The notes below the pieces were generated by a model, which was not told the origin of the DNA, made no database searches, and saw only the letters and a list, made by a program, of their open reading frames with translations. A DNA stretch of 64,000 nt, from contig JAJSLL010000003.1 in assembly GCA_026127935.1 (NCBI GenBank), forward strand, positions 46,781 to 110,780. Reading direction: 5' to 3'. Shown here one piece after another: positions 49,624-59,044 of this stretch (its first letter is position 1; each line of letters opens with the position of its first letter). Made by a program: the position numbers and the translations under genes. Source of the stretch: Thermoplasmatales archaeon (GTDB lineage Archaea; Thermoplasmatota; Thermoplasmata; Thermoplasmatales; GCA-001856825).

Positions 49624-50808
49624 TCATCCATCTGTTTTGATTGGAACTTCACTACTGTTCTTCTGTTTCTGTGTTAGGAACGAAAAGATTGCAACACCTG
49701 CTGGCAATACAGCGAGTCCCCAAATCTCGATCGGTACGTTAAGGTAAGAGAGCAGGAAAGTGCCATAGCTCGGCCCCATTCCCCTCCCTATTGACAGGAA
49801 GAAATTATAGACCCCCATGTGTGTACCAACGGATCTACCTGCAGCAATTTTTGAAACCATAGCATTGCCAGTGGGAGTTACGGCATTCTCTCCCATTGTC
49901 ACCACGAGCATCGAGAACATGAACTGATACAGAGTATGATCAAAGGCCATTGAGAAGTATCCAATTATGTAGAAAATCGAACCTAGTATCATTCCGTTCC
50001 ATAATCCTATCTTATTGACAAGACGGTAGATGGGTATCTGGAATGCGGCTACTGCTGTTCCATTTACGAAATATATGAGTCCTATTGCCGTTGTGCCTAG
50101 ACCTACAAAGTGGTTCGCGTATATTGAAAGAGTAACAGAAAATTGTGAAACCACGACAAAAAGGAAGGTAATGGCTATCCCGAAGAGATACAATCTTTTG
50201 TCGACCTTTCTAAACGAGAACTTCTCCAGTGTTTTCGACTCGTTCTTCTTATCCTTGAGCAAAAGCAGAAGTGGGAATGCGACGATAGTGCTAAGTGCGG
50301 CTATCAAGTATATGTAAGGATAACCTAGCGAAGTTGCTACAATTCCTGCCATAGCCGGCCCAAATGCCCAACCGAGATTTGCGGCTACACGGAAATAAGA
50401 AAAACCTGCAAGGGGTACGTCACTGCTCAAAGATAGCAACGCATTCAGCGATGGCATCATCATAGAGCCAACTGCCTGATTCAGAACGAACAATCCTATG
50501 AATAAAAGAGGTATTGGAAATGCTATTGCTGAAATAAAGAGGGAAAAAAGAGTCAGAAAATATAACAACATGAACGTCAGAATTATTTTCTTAAACCCGT
50601 ACTTGTCGCCGAGGTGCCCTGCAACGATCTGGATGAGGCCCCCTAGGACCGCGTTGAAGGCAAAAATTAGGCCGATGAGAAGGAGTGGAACCTTAAGTAT
50701 ATCGTTCAAAAATAAAGGGGTGAAACTCCATACTCCACCAGTCCCGAAAGTCCTTACCGCTTGTCCTATCGATATGATAAAAACGTTCCGTCTGTCCGTG
50801 CCACTGAT
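49624..50808 (-). CDS. MFS transporter; start codon probably non-canonical
   Basis: A 12-helix major facilitator, substrate unknown. The ORF track begins at TTG 50709, just before helix 2 (loop GHLGDKYGFKK), giving 361 residues and only 11 helices. The open frame continues upstream to a stop at 50809-50811 and encodes a normal first helix region (RRNVFIISIGQAVRTFGTGGVWSFTPLFLND). That makes 394 residues, normal for the family. The extension contains no ATG, GTG or TTG; the first codon after the stop is ATC at 50808. Either an unusual start codon is used or there is a frameshift near 50800, since an ATG exists in another frame nearby. Confidence 0.75.
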   Translation of the reverse strand: MSGTDRRNVFIISIGQAVRTFGTGGVWSFTPLFLNDILKVPLLLIGLIFAFNAVLGGLIQIVAGHLGDKYGFKKIILTFMLLYFLTLFSLFISAIAFPIPLLFIGLFVLNQAVGSMMMPSLNALLSLSSDVPLAGFSYFRVAANLGWAFGPAMAGIVATSLGYPYIYLIAALSTIVAFPLLLLLKDKKNESKTLEKFSFRKVDKRLYLFGIAITFLFVVVSQFSVTLSIYANHFVGLGTTAIGLIYFVNGTAVAAFQIPIYRLVNKIGLWNGMILGSIFYIIGYFSMAFDHTLYQFMFSMLVVTMGENAVTPTGNAMVSKIAAGRSVGTHMGVYNFFLSIGRGMGPSYGTFLLSYLNVPIEIWGLAVLPAGVAIFSFLTQKQKNSSEVPIKTDG

Positions 50809-50815
50809 TCATCTG

Positions 50816-52228
50816 TCAGATTAATGACTTTCCATCCATATCTGAGGGGATATCACATCCGAATGCTTTGAGTATTGTAGGAGCCAGGTCATATATGCTT
50901 GGGTTGACCTCGCCTGGAACTATACCTGGTCCAACCATTCCAAATATTCCCTTGATCCTGTGGTGACCAACCTGTGGGTACCGGTACCCCCATATCTTGT
51001 CAGGAATTTCAGAGGCCCACTGATATCCAGAGAGAGGATATCTCTGATGGTATATCTCGTGGGAAATCGCTACCAAATCGGGACCGTCTGCGACGTAAGG
51101 TCCCCAGTATACATCGTTGCCCCTAAGTATATTCTTTATCACGGGTTTTCCTGTCTTTGACTTAAGGGATATCAGTTTCTTTGTCAGCTCTTCCAGAATT
51201 GACTCCTTCTCGTCTTCATAGAGTGGGTTGACATACAACATTCCCTCGTCAAGGGCAATTACTTTTGAATCCTTCCAATTTATTCTCTTCTCCGGGGCCG
51301 ATTCCATCACGCTGTCCATCTTCTTAATTCTCTTAACGATTTTGTTCTGCATTTTATTCGGTAGTTTGCCGACGACTCTGTCCAGTTTCAACTTCGTACC
51401 TAGGTTCACCACCGACTCTCTCGACAGACCCTTTGAGTCGCCCTCCTTCAGGATTAGAAATCCCTCCCTCGCAAGAAATTCGTTAGTGTAGAATTCGTCC
51501 TCGATCGGTCCATTCCCGTGGTCGCTCATCAGGATTGTATAACCATCCTTATTCTTATTCAGGATCCTCTGGAGCCCTTCGTCATTCGCCTTGAAATTTC
51601 TGTACATAATGTGTTCGTTGTTCCACATGAAATGGGAAACGTGATCATTCATTTCGACAGAAAGGTGAACCAGATCTGCATCCCACAGCATTTCAGCCAT
51701 GTCAAAACGGGACTTTATTTCTGCCTCCACACCATCCATCGTGACCTCTGGGTCTTGATTTCTTCTGAAAAGGTGAAGGCCGTCCTTTGGAAACCACGAA
51801 GGCATGGCCCTTTCGAACTCTGGTGGATAAGTCCACGGACCGTCTCCGTGATTCATTCCGGAGATCATGACACCGTTTACCTTATCCGGCGGATACGTAG
51901 ACGGCATATCAATTATCGAGACTTTGTAGCCTCTTTCTGAAAGTATGTCCCAGTAATCGTCTCCATGAAAATTGGTTGAATTTAGATGCCGGAACCTGAA
52001 TTCTGACCAGTCGATTTTGGACCAGTGAAAAACTCCTGTTTTTCCGGGGTTCTTACCAATTGAATACGACTTCCATGCTGGTTGAGTGAGGTATGGAATG
52101 GTTGAAAACAATGGACCGTGCATCCCCTTCTTCCAAAACTGTGCATACCCTGGTAACTCCCCCTTGTTTATGTATGGCAGAAGTGGATCCCAAATGGCAC
52201 CGTCCAATCCAACAACAACTACTTTCAT
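50816..52228 (-). CDS. AlkP-superfamily phosphohydrolase/phosphomutase-like protein, second copy
   Basis: A 470-residue paralogue of the gene at 33.9 kb. Metal Asp in VVVVGLDGAIWDPLL, nucleophile region YLTQPAWKSYSIGKNPGKTGVFHW, later ligands in VEMNDHVSHFMW and TILMSDHGNGPIEDEFY, and GHHRIKGIFGMVGPGIVPG near the end as in nucleotide pyrophosphatase and sulfatase relatives. No signal peptide. Its neighbours are glycosyltransferases and sugar-nucleotide genes, so it may act on sugar phosphates, nucleotide sugars or sulfated glycans; this is inference. Last but one gene of a minus-strand run with the GT2 gene and the MFS gene. Confidence 0.8.
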   Translation of the reverse strand: MKVVVVGLDGAIWDPLLPYINKGELPGYAQFWKKGMHGPLFSTIPYLTQPAWKSYSIGKNPGKTGVFHWSKIDWSEFRFRHLNSTNFHGDDYWDILSERGYKVSIIDMPSTYPPDKVNGVMISGMNHGDGPWTYPPEFERAMPSWFPKDGLHLFRRNQDPEVTMDGVEAEIKSRFDMAEMLWDADLVHLSVEMNDHVSHFMWNNEHIMYRNFKANDEGLQRILNKNKDGYTILMSDHGNGPIEDEFYTNEFLAREGFLILKEGDSKGLSRESVVNLGTKLKLDRVVGKLPNKMQNKIVKRIKKMDSVMESAPEKRINWKDSKVIALDEGMLYVNPLYEDEKESILEELTKKLISLKSKTGKPVIKNILRGNDVYWGPYVADGPDLVAISHEIYHQRYPLSGYQWASEIPDKIWGYRYPQVGHHRIKGIFGMVGPGIVPGEVNPSIYDLAPTILKAFGCDIPSDMDGKSLI

Positions 52229-52260
52229 TCGAAGATAATCCTTGCATATTTATTAAATAT

Positions 52261-53061
52261 TTAACCCCGAATATAGGCGTCAATTAGTGCAATCGGCTTC
52301 ATCAACGTCTCTATTATGTGAAAAGGATGTTTCACTGTACCACCCGTCTTAGACTTCATTCTCATCGACAGTGCCTTGTTCTTGATGAAGACACTAGCGG
52401 CAGAACGGAGGTAAGCATACCTTTTCCTTATCAGTTTGAAATATGAGTCGAACTCAGAGTGGTCGTGGTAAATAGGAGCTTCTTTTATGTAAATTCCCTT
52501 GAACCCTGCCTTCAACGCCCTGATATTTAGATCATAGTCCTCGCTGTACGGGATCGAGTCGTCGAAGCCTCCAAGTTTCTGAAATATTGAAGCTCTCCAC
52601 ATTGAGTTGCCTAGGGGGAGGAATGCGATATTGAAAGGAACCTGATACTCATAGATATAGTCCTCTACCTGATTCACGTACTCTTCAGGCCCATATTTAG
52701 GTGCGTTGTGTAACATAGGACCTCCAGAAAAATCTGCTCTTCCGTCGAGGATCGGATCAGATAGTTTTTCGAGCCAGGTGGGCACTGCAGTTTCGTCTGT
52801 ATCGATAAATGCTATCAGTTCCCCCCGTACAAGAGAGAGCGCCTTATTTCTTGATTCGACAACATTGCCTGGCAAATGCTCAAGTCTAGCTCCATACTTG
52901 AGACATAATTCGGTAATATTCCAGTTGGTTCCACCGTCGGCAACCACAATCTCAAAAGGTTTAAGAGACTGTTTTGTAAGCGATTCGAGTGTCTTCTCAA
53001 TTCTTCTGTCATTGAGAGATGCAATGATTACTGAAATCCGTCCCGATCGTTCCCCTTGCAC
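52261..53061 (-). CDS. Glycosyltransferase family 2
   Basis: A 266-residue GT-A enzyme. Nucleotide-sugar motifs: ISVIIASLNDRRIEKTLESLTKQ, IVVADGG, the metal-binding IAFIDTDETAVPTWLEKL (DxD as DTD) and the acceptor/catalytic region SEDYDLNIRALKAGFKGIY. No transmembrane helix is evident apart from a weakly hydrophobic C terminus. It likely adds a sugar such as rhamnose or heptose to a surface glycan, given the sugar-nucleotide genes downstream. GTG start. It is 32 bases from the second AlkP-like gene, and probably co-transcribed. Confidence 0.87.
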   Translation of the reverse strand: MQGERSGRISVIIASLNDRRIEKTLESLTKQSLKPFEIVVADGGTNWNITELCLKYGARLEHLPGNVVESRNKALSLVRGELIAFIDTDETAVPTWLEKLSDPILDGRADFSGGPMLHNAPKYGPEEYVNQVEDYIYEYQVPFNIAFLPLGNSMWRASIFQKLGGFDDSIPYSEDYDLNIRALKAGFKGIYIKEAPIYHDHSEFDSYFKLIRKRYAYLRSAASVFIKNKALSMRMKSKTGGTVKHPFHIIETLMKPIALIDAYIRG

Positions 53062-53327
53062 GTCTTCCTATGAAAGTGTGTTATAAAACCTTTTGAATCG
53101 CTGTGATTGTAAAGAGGTCGTGAATAAGTTTGAGCATCCCATTTTTGCTCATTTGCGATCCATTAAAGTTGTCTCCTCCTTTCTGGTCCGAATGCGCTAA
53201 ATCGTCAAAGTTTGAAAATCGCCTAAATTCAATCTGCGTAAGATTCATAGATTATGTTTTGGAGTCACCACTAAGGAAACTTTAAACAAAATTAATATAC
53301 AGAAAATTTGTTGGTTTATTGTTATTT

Positions 53328-54212
53328 ATGCAAAAACGGAAGATTTTAAAAGGGTCCAAGCCTATTATTCTTGGTCTTCTAGCGATCACCATTGTCCTTT
53401 TAATTTCCTCATTTTCTGCCTTGCCAGTCAGCAAAGGAGCCACGCAGGTTCAGGTCGAGAGCGCTGCAATCAATCCACAACAATCCTTTATGAATTTACC
53501 CCCTGGTGCACAGATATACTTGTATGGCTATAACGTGGGAGCATCTCTCCAATCTGGACTTTTCGTAAACGGACAGTACTTCTTTATCGACAACGCGAAC
53601 GGTAATATTGTCGATTCTCTCGCCGTAACAGCCAACAACTCCAATGGTTTTGAGACCCCGTGTGGAGCACTAACCATCACAGGTATTGGAATTTCGGGGT
53701 TCAGTTCCTACACATTCACGTACGGAATGAACGCAACTTCAGGAGCGGGGTCTGCATCTGACACTTTCAACGTGACTTCAACTGGTCAGCTTGCTGTGAT
53801 AATTGCTTTCGGGGGAAGCCAGTCTATGGTTCGAGTCTCTGGAATTTCGGGAATGCATGTTGATGCGTCCAACGTCAATTCATCTGGGTGGGTGACTTCT
53901 GGACTCATGCCTATGATAGTGGGACATTCGTACCTCAATAAAGGACAATACACTGTTTCCGAGGTCTCCGAGGGAAACGTCACTCAGAATACGACGGCGA
54001 ACAAGACCCACATGGCAGACCTGATTGGAGTGTTTCTGTTCACTCCGGGGACTCCGTCCAAAACGGTCACTCCTACGCCCACGCTAGGAATCAGCATATT
54101 CCAGATAATCGATGTTATGGTGGTGGTAGCAGTCATAGCGGTTGTATCTCTGGTCGTTGGAATTGTCATAGGAACGTTTATCGGTAGAAGGACCAAGGGA
54201 AACTCAGACTGA
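53328..54212 (+). CDS. Secreted, C-terminally anchored surface protein of unknown function
   Basis: About 294 residues. Basic N terminus and signal segment (PIILGLLAITIVLLISSFSALPVSKG), a Ser/Thr/Gly/Asn-rich extracellular region of about 200 residues with many N-glycosylation sequons (NNS, NAT, NVT, NTT), a Pro/Thr linker (TPTPTL), then one transmembrane helix (IIDVMVVVAVIAVVSLVVGIVIGTFI) and the basic end GRRTKGNSD. No enzyme motif is visible. Start ATG 53328 fits an ATTAATATA box about 30 bp upstream. Its place among glycan genes suggests a glycosylated surface protein. The about 260-base gap before it shows nothing else. Confidence 0.7.
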   Translation: MQKRKILKGSKPIILGLLAITIVLLISSFSALPVSKGATQVQVESAAINPQQSFMNLPPGAQIYLYGYNVGASLQSGLFVNGQYFFIDNANGNIVDSLAVTANNSNGFETPCGALTITGIGISGFSSYTFTYGMNATSGAGSASDTFNVTSTGQLAVIIAFGGSQSMVRVSGISGMHVDASNVNSSGWVTSGLMPMIVGHSYLNKGQYTVSEVSEGNVTQNTTANKTHMADLIGVFLFTPGTPSKTVTPTPTLGISIFQIIDVMVVVAVIAVVSLVVGIVIGTFIGRRTKGNSD

Positions 54213-54353
54213 CTCTGGACTGCTTCAATTCGGACTAAATCAGTACTGCGGAAAACTACCTTTGCGCTGCTGGAGGGTGACTAAGCAGAATTATCTGCAT
54301 TTGAACTTTTGCGCAAATCGCCATACCTTCTGTTCGAGCGGTCTAATTTTCCT

Positions 54354-55364
54354 TTATCCTTTAATGTTTTTTGAAAGCACTTCGCTGATCTTGTTATCAA
54401 AGTAGACCATGTTGGCCACTTCCCTCAGATTCCTGGCTCCCCAGTAGTTACCAATGGAGCTTCCTATCAAATCCCCAATCTCATAATCGATGAAGTCATA
54501 GCTCCTTCTATTGCTGCAGATTCTGAGGGAGAGCTCCCAGTCTTCCACACCGTTTATGTATGCCTCATCAAACACATCACCATCAACTGATTTCGCCCAT
54601 CTTCCACTGAATATCGAGAAGTCGCTGGTCAGAATGTAGCACCTCGTTTCCCTGTAAAAGAGCTTCTTGAAGATTTCCATTCGAGATGCGTAGACCCATC
54701 TCGCACCGAACTTCCTGGAGACTTTCCTAGTCTTTAGAAATATACTGGTGTTCATGTTTCTTCTTGATAGGAGATAGAAATACTCGGCAGTTCTTCCAAC
54801 GATGGACCTTGGAACACCGATACAGATCGGGAAATCATGGTATCTCGTCGGTCTGGTGAACAGTGAGTTCAGTCTCTCAGGGTCCATCTTTCTGAGTTCT
54901 TCGACCAAAACATCCGGTTCATCTATCTTTATCATGTCGTCGTTAGACAGCACTATCCACTTCGGGTTGTATTTCAGCGCTGCCTTGATCCCGACGTTGC
55001 AACTGTGAGAGTAGTTGAAGTAAGGGTCCTTGGGACTCCCACTCTCCACAAAAATGATGTGAATACCCTTGAAAATGTTCTCCCTGCATTCACGAGAAAA
55101 CCTGCCTTCGTAGTCTGATGTCGGGATGACAACTATCTCCTCCTTGTCCCCCTCTACTTCTATTATCTCAGTCCTCCCTCTTGGTCTTTCTCTCATCCAT
55201 TCGATTATGTCTTCCCTGCCACGGAAACTGTCGTAAAATCGAAGAATACTACTGTGATCCTCTGAGTTGAAGAGTCTGTCCCTACACCATGTAGTACTCA
55301 GAAAGGGTTCGATTTTCTCATTTCTAAGAAATTTGGTGAAGAGTGTACATTTCTGCTCCGTCAC
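54354..55364 (-). CDS. GT-A-type glycosyltransferase-like protein
   Basis: A 336-residue protein without a clean first GT2 strand, but with a core that fits GT-A glycosyltransferases: SHSCNVGIKAALKYNPKWIVLSNDDMIKID (the NDD metal site) and, about 140 residues later, YINGVEDWELSLRICSNR, like the ED acceptor motif of GT2 enzymes. The region before the core (residues 1-100) is charged and unusual. No transmembrane segment. Single minus-strand gene between the surface protein and rmlA. Donor and acceptor unknown. Confidence 0.72.
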   Translation of the reverse strand: MTEQKCTLFTKFLRNEKIEPFLSTTWCRDRLFNSEDHSSILRFYDSFRGREDIIEWMRERPRGRTEIIEVEGDKEEIVVIPTSDYEGRFSRECRENIFKGIHIIFVESGSPKDPYFNYSHSCNVGIKAALKYNPKWIVLSNDDMIKIDEPDVLVEELRKMDPERLNSLFTRPTRYHDFPICIGVPRSIVGRTAEYFYLLSRRNMNTSIFLKTRKVSRKFGARWVYASRMEIFKKLFYRETRCYILTSDFSIFSGRWAKSVDGDVFDEAYINGVEDWELSLRICSNRRSYDFIDYEIGDLIGSSIGNYWGARNLREVANMVYFDNKISEVLSKNIKG

Positions 55365-55507
55365 TAAATCTTCAAGTAACTCTAACTAATTAATTTATTT
55401 GGAAATTGCAGATTTTCATGACCAAGTCTTTCCATATTTTAGTCGATTTCGATCGATGCTTGACAAAGTCACGGTCAACTTTATTAGAATGGTATCTATG
55501 ATAAGGC

Positions 55508-56566
55508 GTGAAAGGGGTTATACTACACGGAGGTGCTGGTACGCGTCTGAGACCCCTGACATACACGGACGTGAAACAGCTCTTACCGCTGGCTGGAAAA
55601 CCGGTCAGTGAGTACATACTTTCCAATCTGATCGATCTCGGGATAGATGAAGTAAACATAGTCCTCGGAGAGGTCGGACACAACGAGGTCCAAGGCTACT
55701 ATGGCGATGGATCTAAGTGGGGAATACACGTATCCTATACATATCAGGGAAAGCCACTGGGAATCGCTCATGCCATAGGAATGGTGAGAAATTTCGTGAA
55801 GGATGACGATTTTGTAGTGGCGCTTGGAGACAATTATTTTCATAATGGATTTGGGGAGTTGTCGAGAGATTTCGAAGAGCAAGGGAAGGAAGCCTACATC
55901 GCGATTACCGAAGTTCCTAATCCCAGACAATTTGGAGTGGCAGAACTGTCTGGAGAGAAGATCACTAGGCTCGTTGAAAAACCCAAGAATCCGAGGTCCA
56001 AATTCGCAATCACAGGCGTTTATTTCCTAAGAAAGAGCGTCTTTCCATTCATCGATTCACTAAAGCCATCGTGGAGAGGGGAACTCGAAATCACGGAAGT
56101 GTTCCAGAAGATGATTGACGCCGGGATGGAGATAGGATACAGCGTTATCTCAGGCTGGTGGAAAGATACTGGTACTCCGGAAGAGTTTCTGAGCTGCAAT
56201 CGGATGGCCCTGGAAGCCCTGGTCTCCAAAGGTGTAGGGAAGCAGGGAACCTATAGTAAGGCGTATATAGGTGAAAATGTAAATATAGACAGTCGTTCTA
56301 AAATATCCGGACCCTGCTACATAGGAAGCGGGTCGAGAATTGTGAACAGCTCGATAGGACCATACTCTAGCATCGGAAGAAACTGCAGACTGGAGGATTG
56401 CAATGTAGAGAACTCCGTCATTATGGATGACGTATCTATCCTTATAGACCAATCACTGAAGGTGAGGGACAGCATAGTCGGACCAGCAAGCGTGATTAAA
56501 TCAAACGGAGTAGCCGAAAAGTCACTCCGTGTCATCATAGGAAGAGACTCAAAGATCGAGGTGTGA
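55508..56566 (+). CDS. rmlA: Glucose-1-phosphate thymidylyltransferase, long form with left-handed beta-helix
   Basis: First step of dTDP-rhamnose synthesis. The 352-residue protein has the nucleotidyltransferase start GVILHGGAGTRLRPLTYTDVKQLLPLAGKP, VALGDNYFHNGF and EITEVFQKMIDAG, then a C-terminal hexapeptide-repeat region (about 240-350; YIGENVNIDSRSKISGPCYIGSGSRIVNSSIGPYSSIGRN). The first motif reads HGGAG in place of the common LAGGxG. Long-form enzymes of this kind occur in archaea and may also have acetyltransferase-like ends. GTG start with TTTATTAGA 26 bp upstream. First gene of rmlADCB. Confidence 0.92.
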   Translation: MKGVILHGGAGTRLRPLTYTDVKQLLPLAGKPVSEYILSNLIDLGIDEVNIVLGEVGHNEVQGYYGDGSKWGIHVSYTYQGKPLGIAHAIGMVRNFVKDDDFVVALGDNYFHNGFGELSRDFEEQGKEAYIAITEVPNPRQFGVAELSGEKITRLVEKPKNPRSKFAITGVYFLRKSVFPFIDSLKPSWRGELEITEVFQKMIDAGMEIGYSVISGWWKDTGTPEEFLSCNRMALEALVSKGVGKQGTYSKAYIGENVNIDSRSKISGPCYIGSGSRIVNSSIGPYSSIGRNCRLEDCNVENSVIMDDVSILIDQSLKVRDSIVGPASVIKSNGVAEKSLRVIIGRDSKIEV

Positions 56567-56573
56567 TCCTCCT

Positions 56574-57404
56574 TTGAAGGTTCTTATACTGGGAGGATCT
56601 GGTCAACTCGCAAAATCAATATGGCCGCTGGTCGAGGGGGCAGTACTTGCTTCCAGGACAAGTGACTCGAAACTTGACCTGACGCATACCGAAATAATCT
56701 ACGATAGGATATCAAGGATTGACCCCGATCTCATAATGAATGCGAGCGGAATGACTGGGGTCGATTTGTGCGAAACGAATGTCAGGGAAGCATACCTGGT
56801 AAACGCACTGTCAGTAAAGGAGATTGTAAGATTTTGCAGGAATCACAAGATCAGGCTGATCCACTTTTCAACAGACTACGTGTTCGATGGAAGGGAGGGA
56901 CGTTATAGGGAGGATTCGATCCCAAATCCGATCAACTACTACGGCATGAGCAAGCTTATAGGGGATACCTATGCCTTATCCTACGATCGATCTGTCGTTA
57001 TACGCACGTCTGGAGTCTTTGGTCTTTCGCGGAACTTTCCAATTCTTGCTCTTGAGAAGCTCAAAAGAAACGAACAGGTAAATGCGATGAAGGGTTACTA
57101 TTCACCTATTTTTGCTGGCCTTCTGGCCCGTTCCTCAGTTGAACTCATGCATTCTGAATGGTCCGGACTGCTGAACATCGCTGGTGAAAGGATCACAAGG
57201 AGAGAACTGGCTGTGAGGATAGCCGAGAGATTCGGTCTCGACAAGAATCTGGTAAAGGAGGAGACTGAGGGATTAGGTTTCGTCGCAAAACGACCCTTTG
57301 ATTCGTCCCTCGATACGTCCTTGGCCCGTAAACTGTTATCGATTGACTTCTACAACTCTGTAGCGAACATAGACGAATTCTATTCGTATGTCAACAGAAA
57401 ATGA
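56574..57404 (+). CDS. rmlD: dTDP-4-dehydrorhamnose reductase
   Basis: Last step of dTDP-L-rhamnose synthesis, NAD(P)H-dependent. 276 residues; Rossmann start KVLILGGSGQLAKSIWP, then MNASGMTGVDLCE, the STDYVFDG strand and the catalytic YYGMSKLIGD. TTG start 7 bases after rmlA; ATGA overlap with rmlC. All motifs are in place. Confidence 0.93.
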   Translation: MKVLILGGSGQLAKSIWPLVEGAVLASRTSDSKLDLTHTEIIYDRISRIDPDLIMNASGMTGVDLCETNVREAYLVNALSVKEIVRFCRNHKIRLIHFSTDYVFDGREGRYREDSIPNPINYYGMSKLIGDTYALSYDRSVVIRTSGVFGLSRNFPILALEKLKRNEQVNAMKGYYSPIFAGLLARSSVELMHSEWSGLLNIAGERITRRELAVRIAERFGLDKNLVKEETEGLGFVAKRPFDSSLDTSLARKLLSIDFYNSVANIDEFYSYVNRK

Positions 57405-57985
57405 TTTTAAATCAACTAACATTCGATGTCACGATGCCAGAATTTCTGAGGACGGACATCAAGGAAGTCGTCTTGGTGAGGGCCAAACAGCACGGAGATG
57501 AAAGAGGGTTCTTTGAAGAACTATACAAGAGGACAGATTTTAGGGAAAGCGGGGTAAGCGATGAGTATGCTCAACTAAATCATTCGTTCTCAAGGAAGGG
57601 AGTGATCAGAGGACTACACTTTCAGAGGAGTCCTGAGGAACAGGGAAAATTCATAATGACTGTCTCTGGTGCTATACTGGATGTAGCCGTCGACATTAGG
57701 CCCTGGTCATCAACCTTCAAGAAATGGATATCCGTTGTACTCTCAAGAGAGAATGGCACCTCTCTATGGATTCCGCAGGGCTTTGCCCATGGTTTTCTCG
57801 CACTGGAGGATTCAGACATCATTTATCTTGCGACAAAGGAGTACTCTCCGGAGCTAGACTGTGGGATTAGGTGGGACGATCCCGACATAGGTGTAAAATG
57901 GCCAATAGTTTCTCCCATAATTTCGTCAAAGGACAGGAAGCTGAAATCTCTCAAAGAACTCATTGAAAGTGGGGAGGTGAAATAG
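57401..57985 (+). CDS. rmlC: dTDP-4-dehydrorhamnose 3,5-epimerase
   Basis: Cupin-type epimerase of 194 residues. Motifs: DERGFFEELYKRTDFRE, the active-site SRKGVIRGLHFQRSPEEQGKFI, VDIRPWSSTFKKW, and WIPQGFAHGFLALEDSDIIYLATKEYSPE. The first about 15 residues (MILNQLTFDVTMPEF) may be extra; ATG 57434 is another possible start. Translation is coupled to rmlD by ATGA overlap. Confidence 0.95.
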   Translation: MILNQLTFDVTMPEFLRTDIKEVVLVRAKQHGDERGFFEELYKRTDFRESGVSDEYAQLNHSFSRKGVIRGLHFQRSPEEQGKFIMTVSGAILDVAVDIRPWSSTFKKWISVVLSRENGTSLWIPQGFAHGFLALEDSDIIYLATKEYSPELDCGIRWDDPDIGVKWPIVSPIISSKDRKLKSLKELIESGEVK

Positions 57986-58965
57986 TGGCGAAGTTGCTGG
58001 TTACGGGAGGTTACGGTTTTATCGGCTCGAATTTTGTTAACCACTGGCTAAGGAACCATCCAGATGATTCATTGTTGAATCTGGACAAGATGACCTACGC
58101 CGCAGATGAAAACTACGTAGATGAGTCTTTGAAGAGCAAGAACTACAGCTTTGTCAGAGGGGACATAGCTGATAAGGAGTTCGTGATGTCGATCACTGCA
58201 GATATTGATACAGTGATCAATTTCGCTGCGGAATCTCATGTCGATAATGCAATAAATGAACCCTCAGCGTTCGTAAGGTCAAACTACCTAGGCGTGTTCA
58301 ATCTCCTGGAGGCAGCTAGGAAGAGGGATCTAAGGTTTCATCAGGTATCCACGGATGAGGTTTACGGTTCTCTCTCTCTGGACTCGAGCGAAAAGTTTGG
58401 CGATGGCTCCTGCTACAGCCCAAGGAATCCTTATTCCGCTACCAAGGCCGCCGCGGACTTGCTTGTCAAAGCGTACTTTAACACGTATGGAGTCAAATCT
58501 ACCATCTCAAACTGCAGCAACAATTTTGGACCTCACCAACATCCGGAAAAATTGATACCCAAAACCATACTAAATGCTGTGCAGAACCGGAAGGTTCCAC
58601 TCTATGGGGACGGCAAACAGGTCAGGGACTGGATCTATGTGGAGGATCATGTACGGGGCATCGAGCTCGTTCTCGAAAGGGGGAAGATCGGCGAGAGCTA
58701 TCTGATAAGCGCGGAAAGTGAGAGAAGGAATGTTGAAGTTGTGAGTGAAATCCTAAGACTACTCAAGAAAGAAAGGAGTCTCATCGAATTTGTATCGGAC
58801 AGACCTGGTCACGACGTCAGGTACGCACTGGACTCGAGCAAGATGAAGTCGATAGGATGGGCCCCACGATACGAATTCCAAAATGCTCTTAAAGAAACGG
58901 TGAGACACTACCTGGAGGAGTTTAATCTATACTCAAAGAAGGCGTCAAGACTAGAAAGTAACTAG
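57985..58965 (+). CDS. rmlB: dTDP-glucose 4,6-dehydratase
   Basis: Second step of the rhamnose pathway. 326 residues with LLVTGGYGFIGSNFVNHWL (NAD loop), INFAAESHVDNAI, VSTDEVYGSL and YSATKAAADLLVKAYFNTYG (YxxxK), then SNCSNNFGPHQHPEKLIP and YGDGKQVRDWIYVEDH. GTG start; GGAGGTGA, an excellent ribosome site, lies at the end of rmlC. It completes an rmlADCB operon. Confidence 0.96.
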   Translation: MAKLLVTGGYGFIGSNFVNHWLRNHPDDSLLNLDKMTYAADENYVDESLKSKNYSFVRGDIADKEFVMSITADIDTVINFAAESHVDNAINEPSAFVRSNYLGVFNLLEAARKRDLRFHQVSTDEVYGSLSLDSSEKFGDGSCYSPRNPYSATKAAADLLVKAYFNTYGVKSTISNCSNNFGPHQHPEKLIPKTILNAVQNRKVPLYGDGKQVRDWIYVEDHVRGIELVLERGKIGESYLISAESERRNVEVVSEILRLLKKERSLIEFVSDRPGHDVRYALDSSKMKSIGWAPRYEFQNALKETVRHYLEEFNLYSKKASRLESN

Positions 58966-59044
58966 GATCGATTCCTCGAGAACGCGTTAAGGACAGAGAT
59001 CTGTAACCCTCTATAACCGACCCAAATCCTAACCCAAGCCAGAA

